Part shown: piece after piece, positions 63,987-64,000 of the stretch
Position numbering within the stretch: the first letter of the stretch is position 1
Layout of the letters: each line of letters starts with the position of its first letter
Origin: Pelomonas sp937871895
GTDB taxonomy: Bacteria > Pseudomonadota > Gammaproteobacteria > Burkholderiales > Burkholderiaceae_C
DNA length: 64,000 nt
Assembly: GCF_046348265.1 (NCBI RefSeq)
Contig: NZ_JAXMEO010000007.1
Reading direction: 5' to 3' (one strand)
Notes under the pieces: generated by a model
What the model saw: the letters and a program-made list of their open reading frames with translations, nothing else
What the model was told of the DNA's origin: nothing
The model's database searches: none
Position numbers and translations under genes: made by a program

Positions 63987-64000
63987 GGCATCGTTCGCCC

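Overview
The window reads as chromosome of a high-GC betaproteobacterium, most likely Burkholderiales. The evidence is the mraZ-to-murC cell-wall operon, PEP-CTERM surface proteins, a PHA-granule phasin, DUF1800/DUF1501 genes and the ExeA/GspB secretion pair. No rRNA or tRNA gene was recognised.

Layout. (1) 1-12,900: the division and cell-wall (dcw) cluster on the minus strand, mraZ-rsmH-ftsL-ftsI-murE-murF-mraY-murD-ftsW-murG-murC, with mostly overlapping genes. A promoter with four 10-bp-phased MraZ-type boxes precedes mraZ, and murC runs off the left edge. (2) 12,900-24,700: a palindromic repeat element, a small membrane protein, a YdeI-like protein, a chemotaxis receptor with a C-terminal sensor, a DUF1800/DUF1501 pair, GspA/ExeA-GspB, a second element that can fold as a three-way junction, and a ubiquinone-type hydroxylase. 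(3) 24,700-34,500: a minus-strand block of ECF-like sigma factor, Ser/Thr kinase, TpsA exoprotein, TpsB transporter and PEP-CTERM protein. (4) 34,500-38,600: a lipid-storage neighbourhood (phasin, patatin lipase, two-domain fatty acyl-CoA reductase). (5) 38,900-40,150: a lower-GC pair, DUF5343 protein plus Swt1-type HEPN protein, a candidate toxin/defence module. (6) 40,400-45,550: hypothetical, cupin and PEP-CTERM genes and a second kinase.

(7) 45,590-64,000 is a defence island. It holds a dnaE2 relic, a PaeR7I/XhoI-like restriction-modification pair, a CRISPR array of about 70 repeats, and a type I-C cas operon (cas3-cas5-cas8c/cas11c-cas7-cas4-cas1-cas2). An antitoxin/ParE-like toxin pair sits inside the cas operon on the opposite strand. 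A relic of another cas3 lies upstream of cas3, and a HipBA-type module follows. The array is transcribed leftward from a leader next to cas2, and its old end stops 25 bp before the methyltransferase start codon, on the same strand.

How the genes may work together: the dcw genes make lipid II and the septal synthase; the sigma/kinase pair probably controls the neighbouring exported proteins; restriction, CRISPR, the HEPN pair and two toxin-antitoxin modules form layered anti-phage or addiction functions. Starts were chosen from overlaps, ribosome sites and family length. All family assignments come from reading motifs, not from searches.
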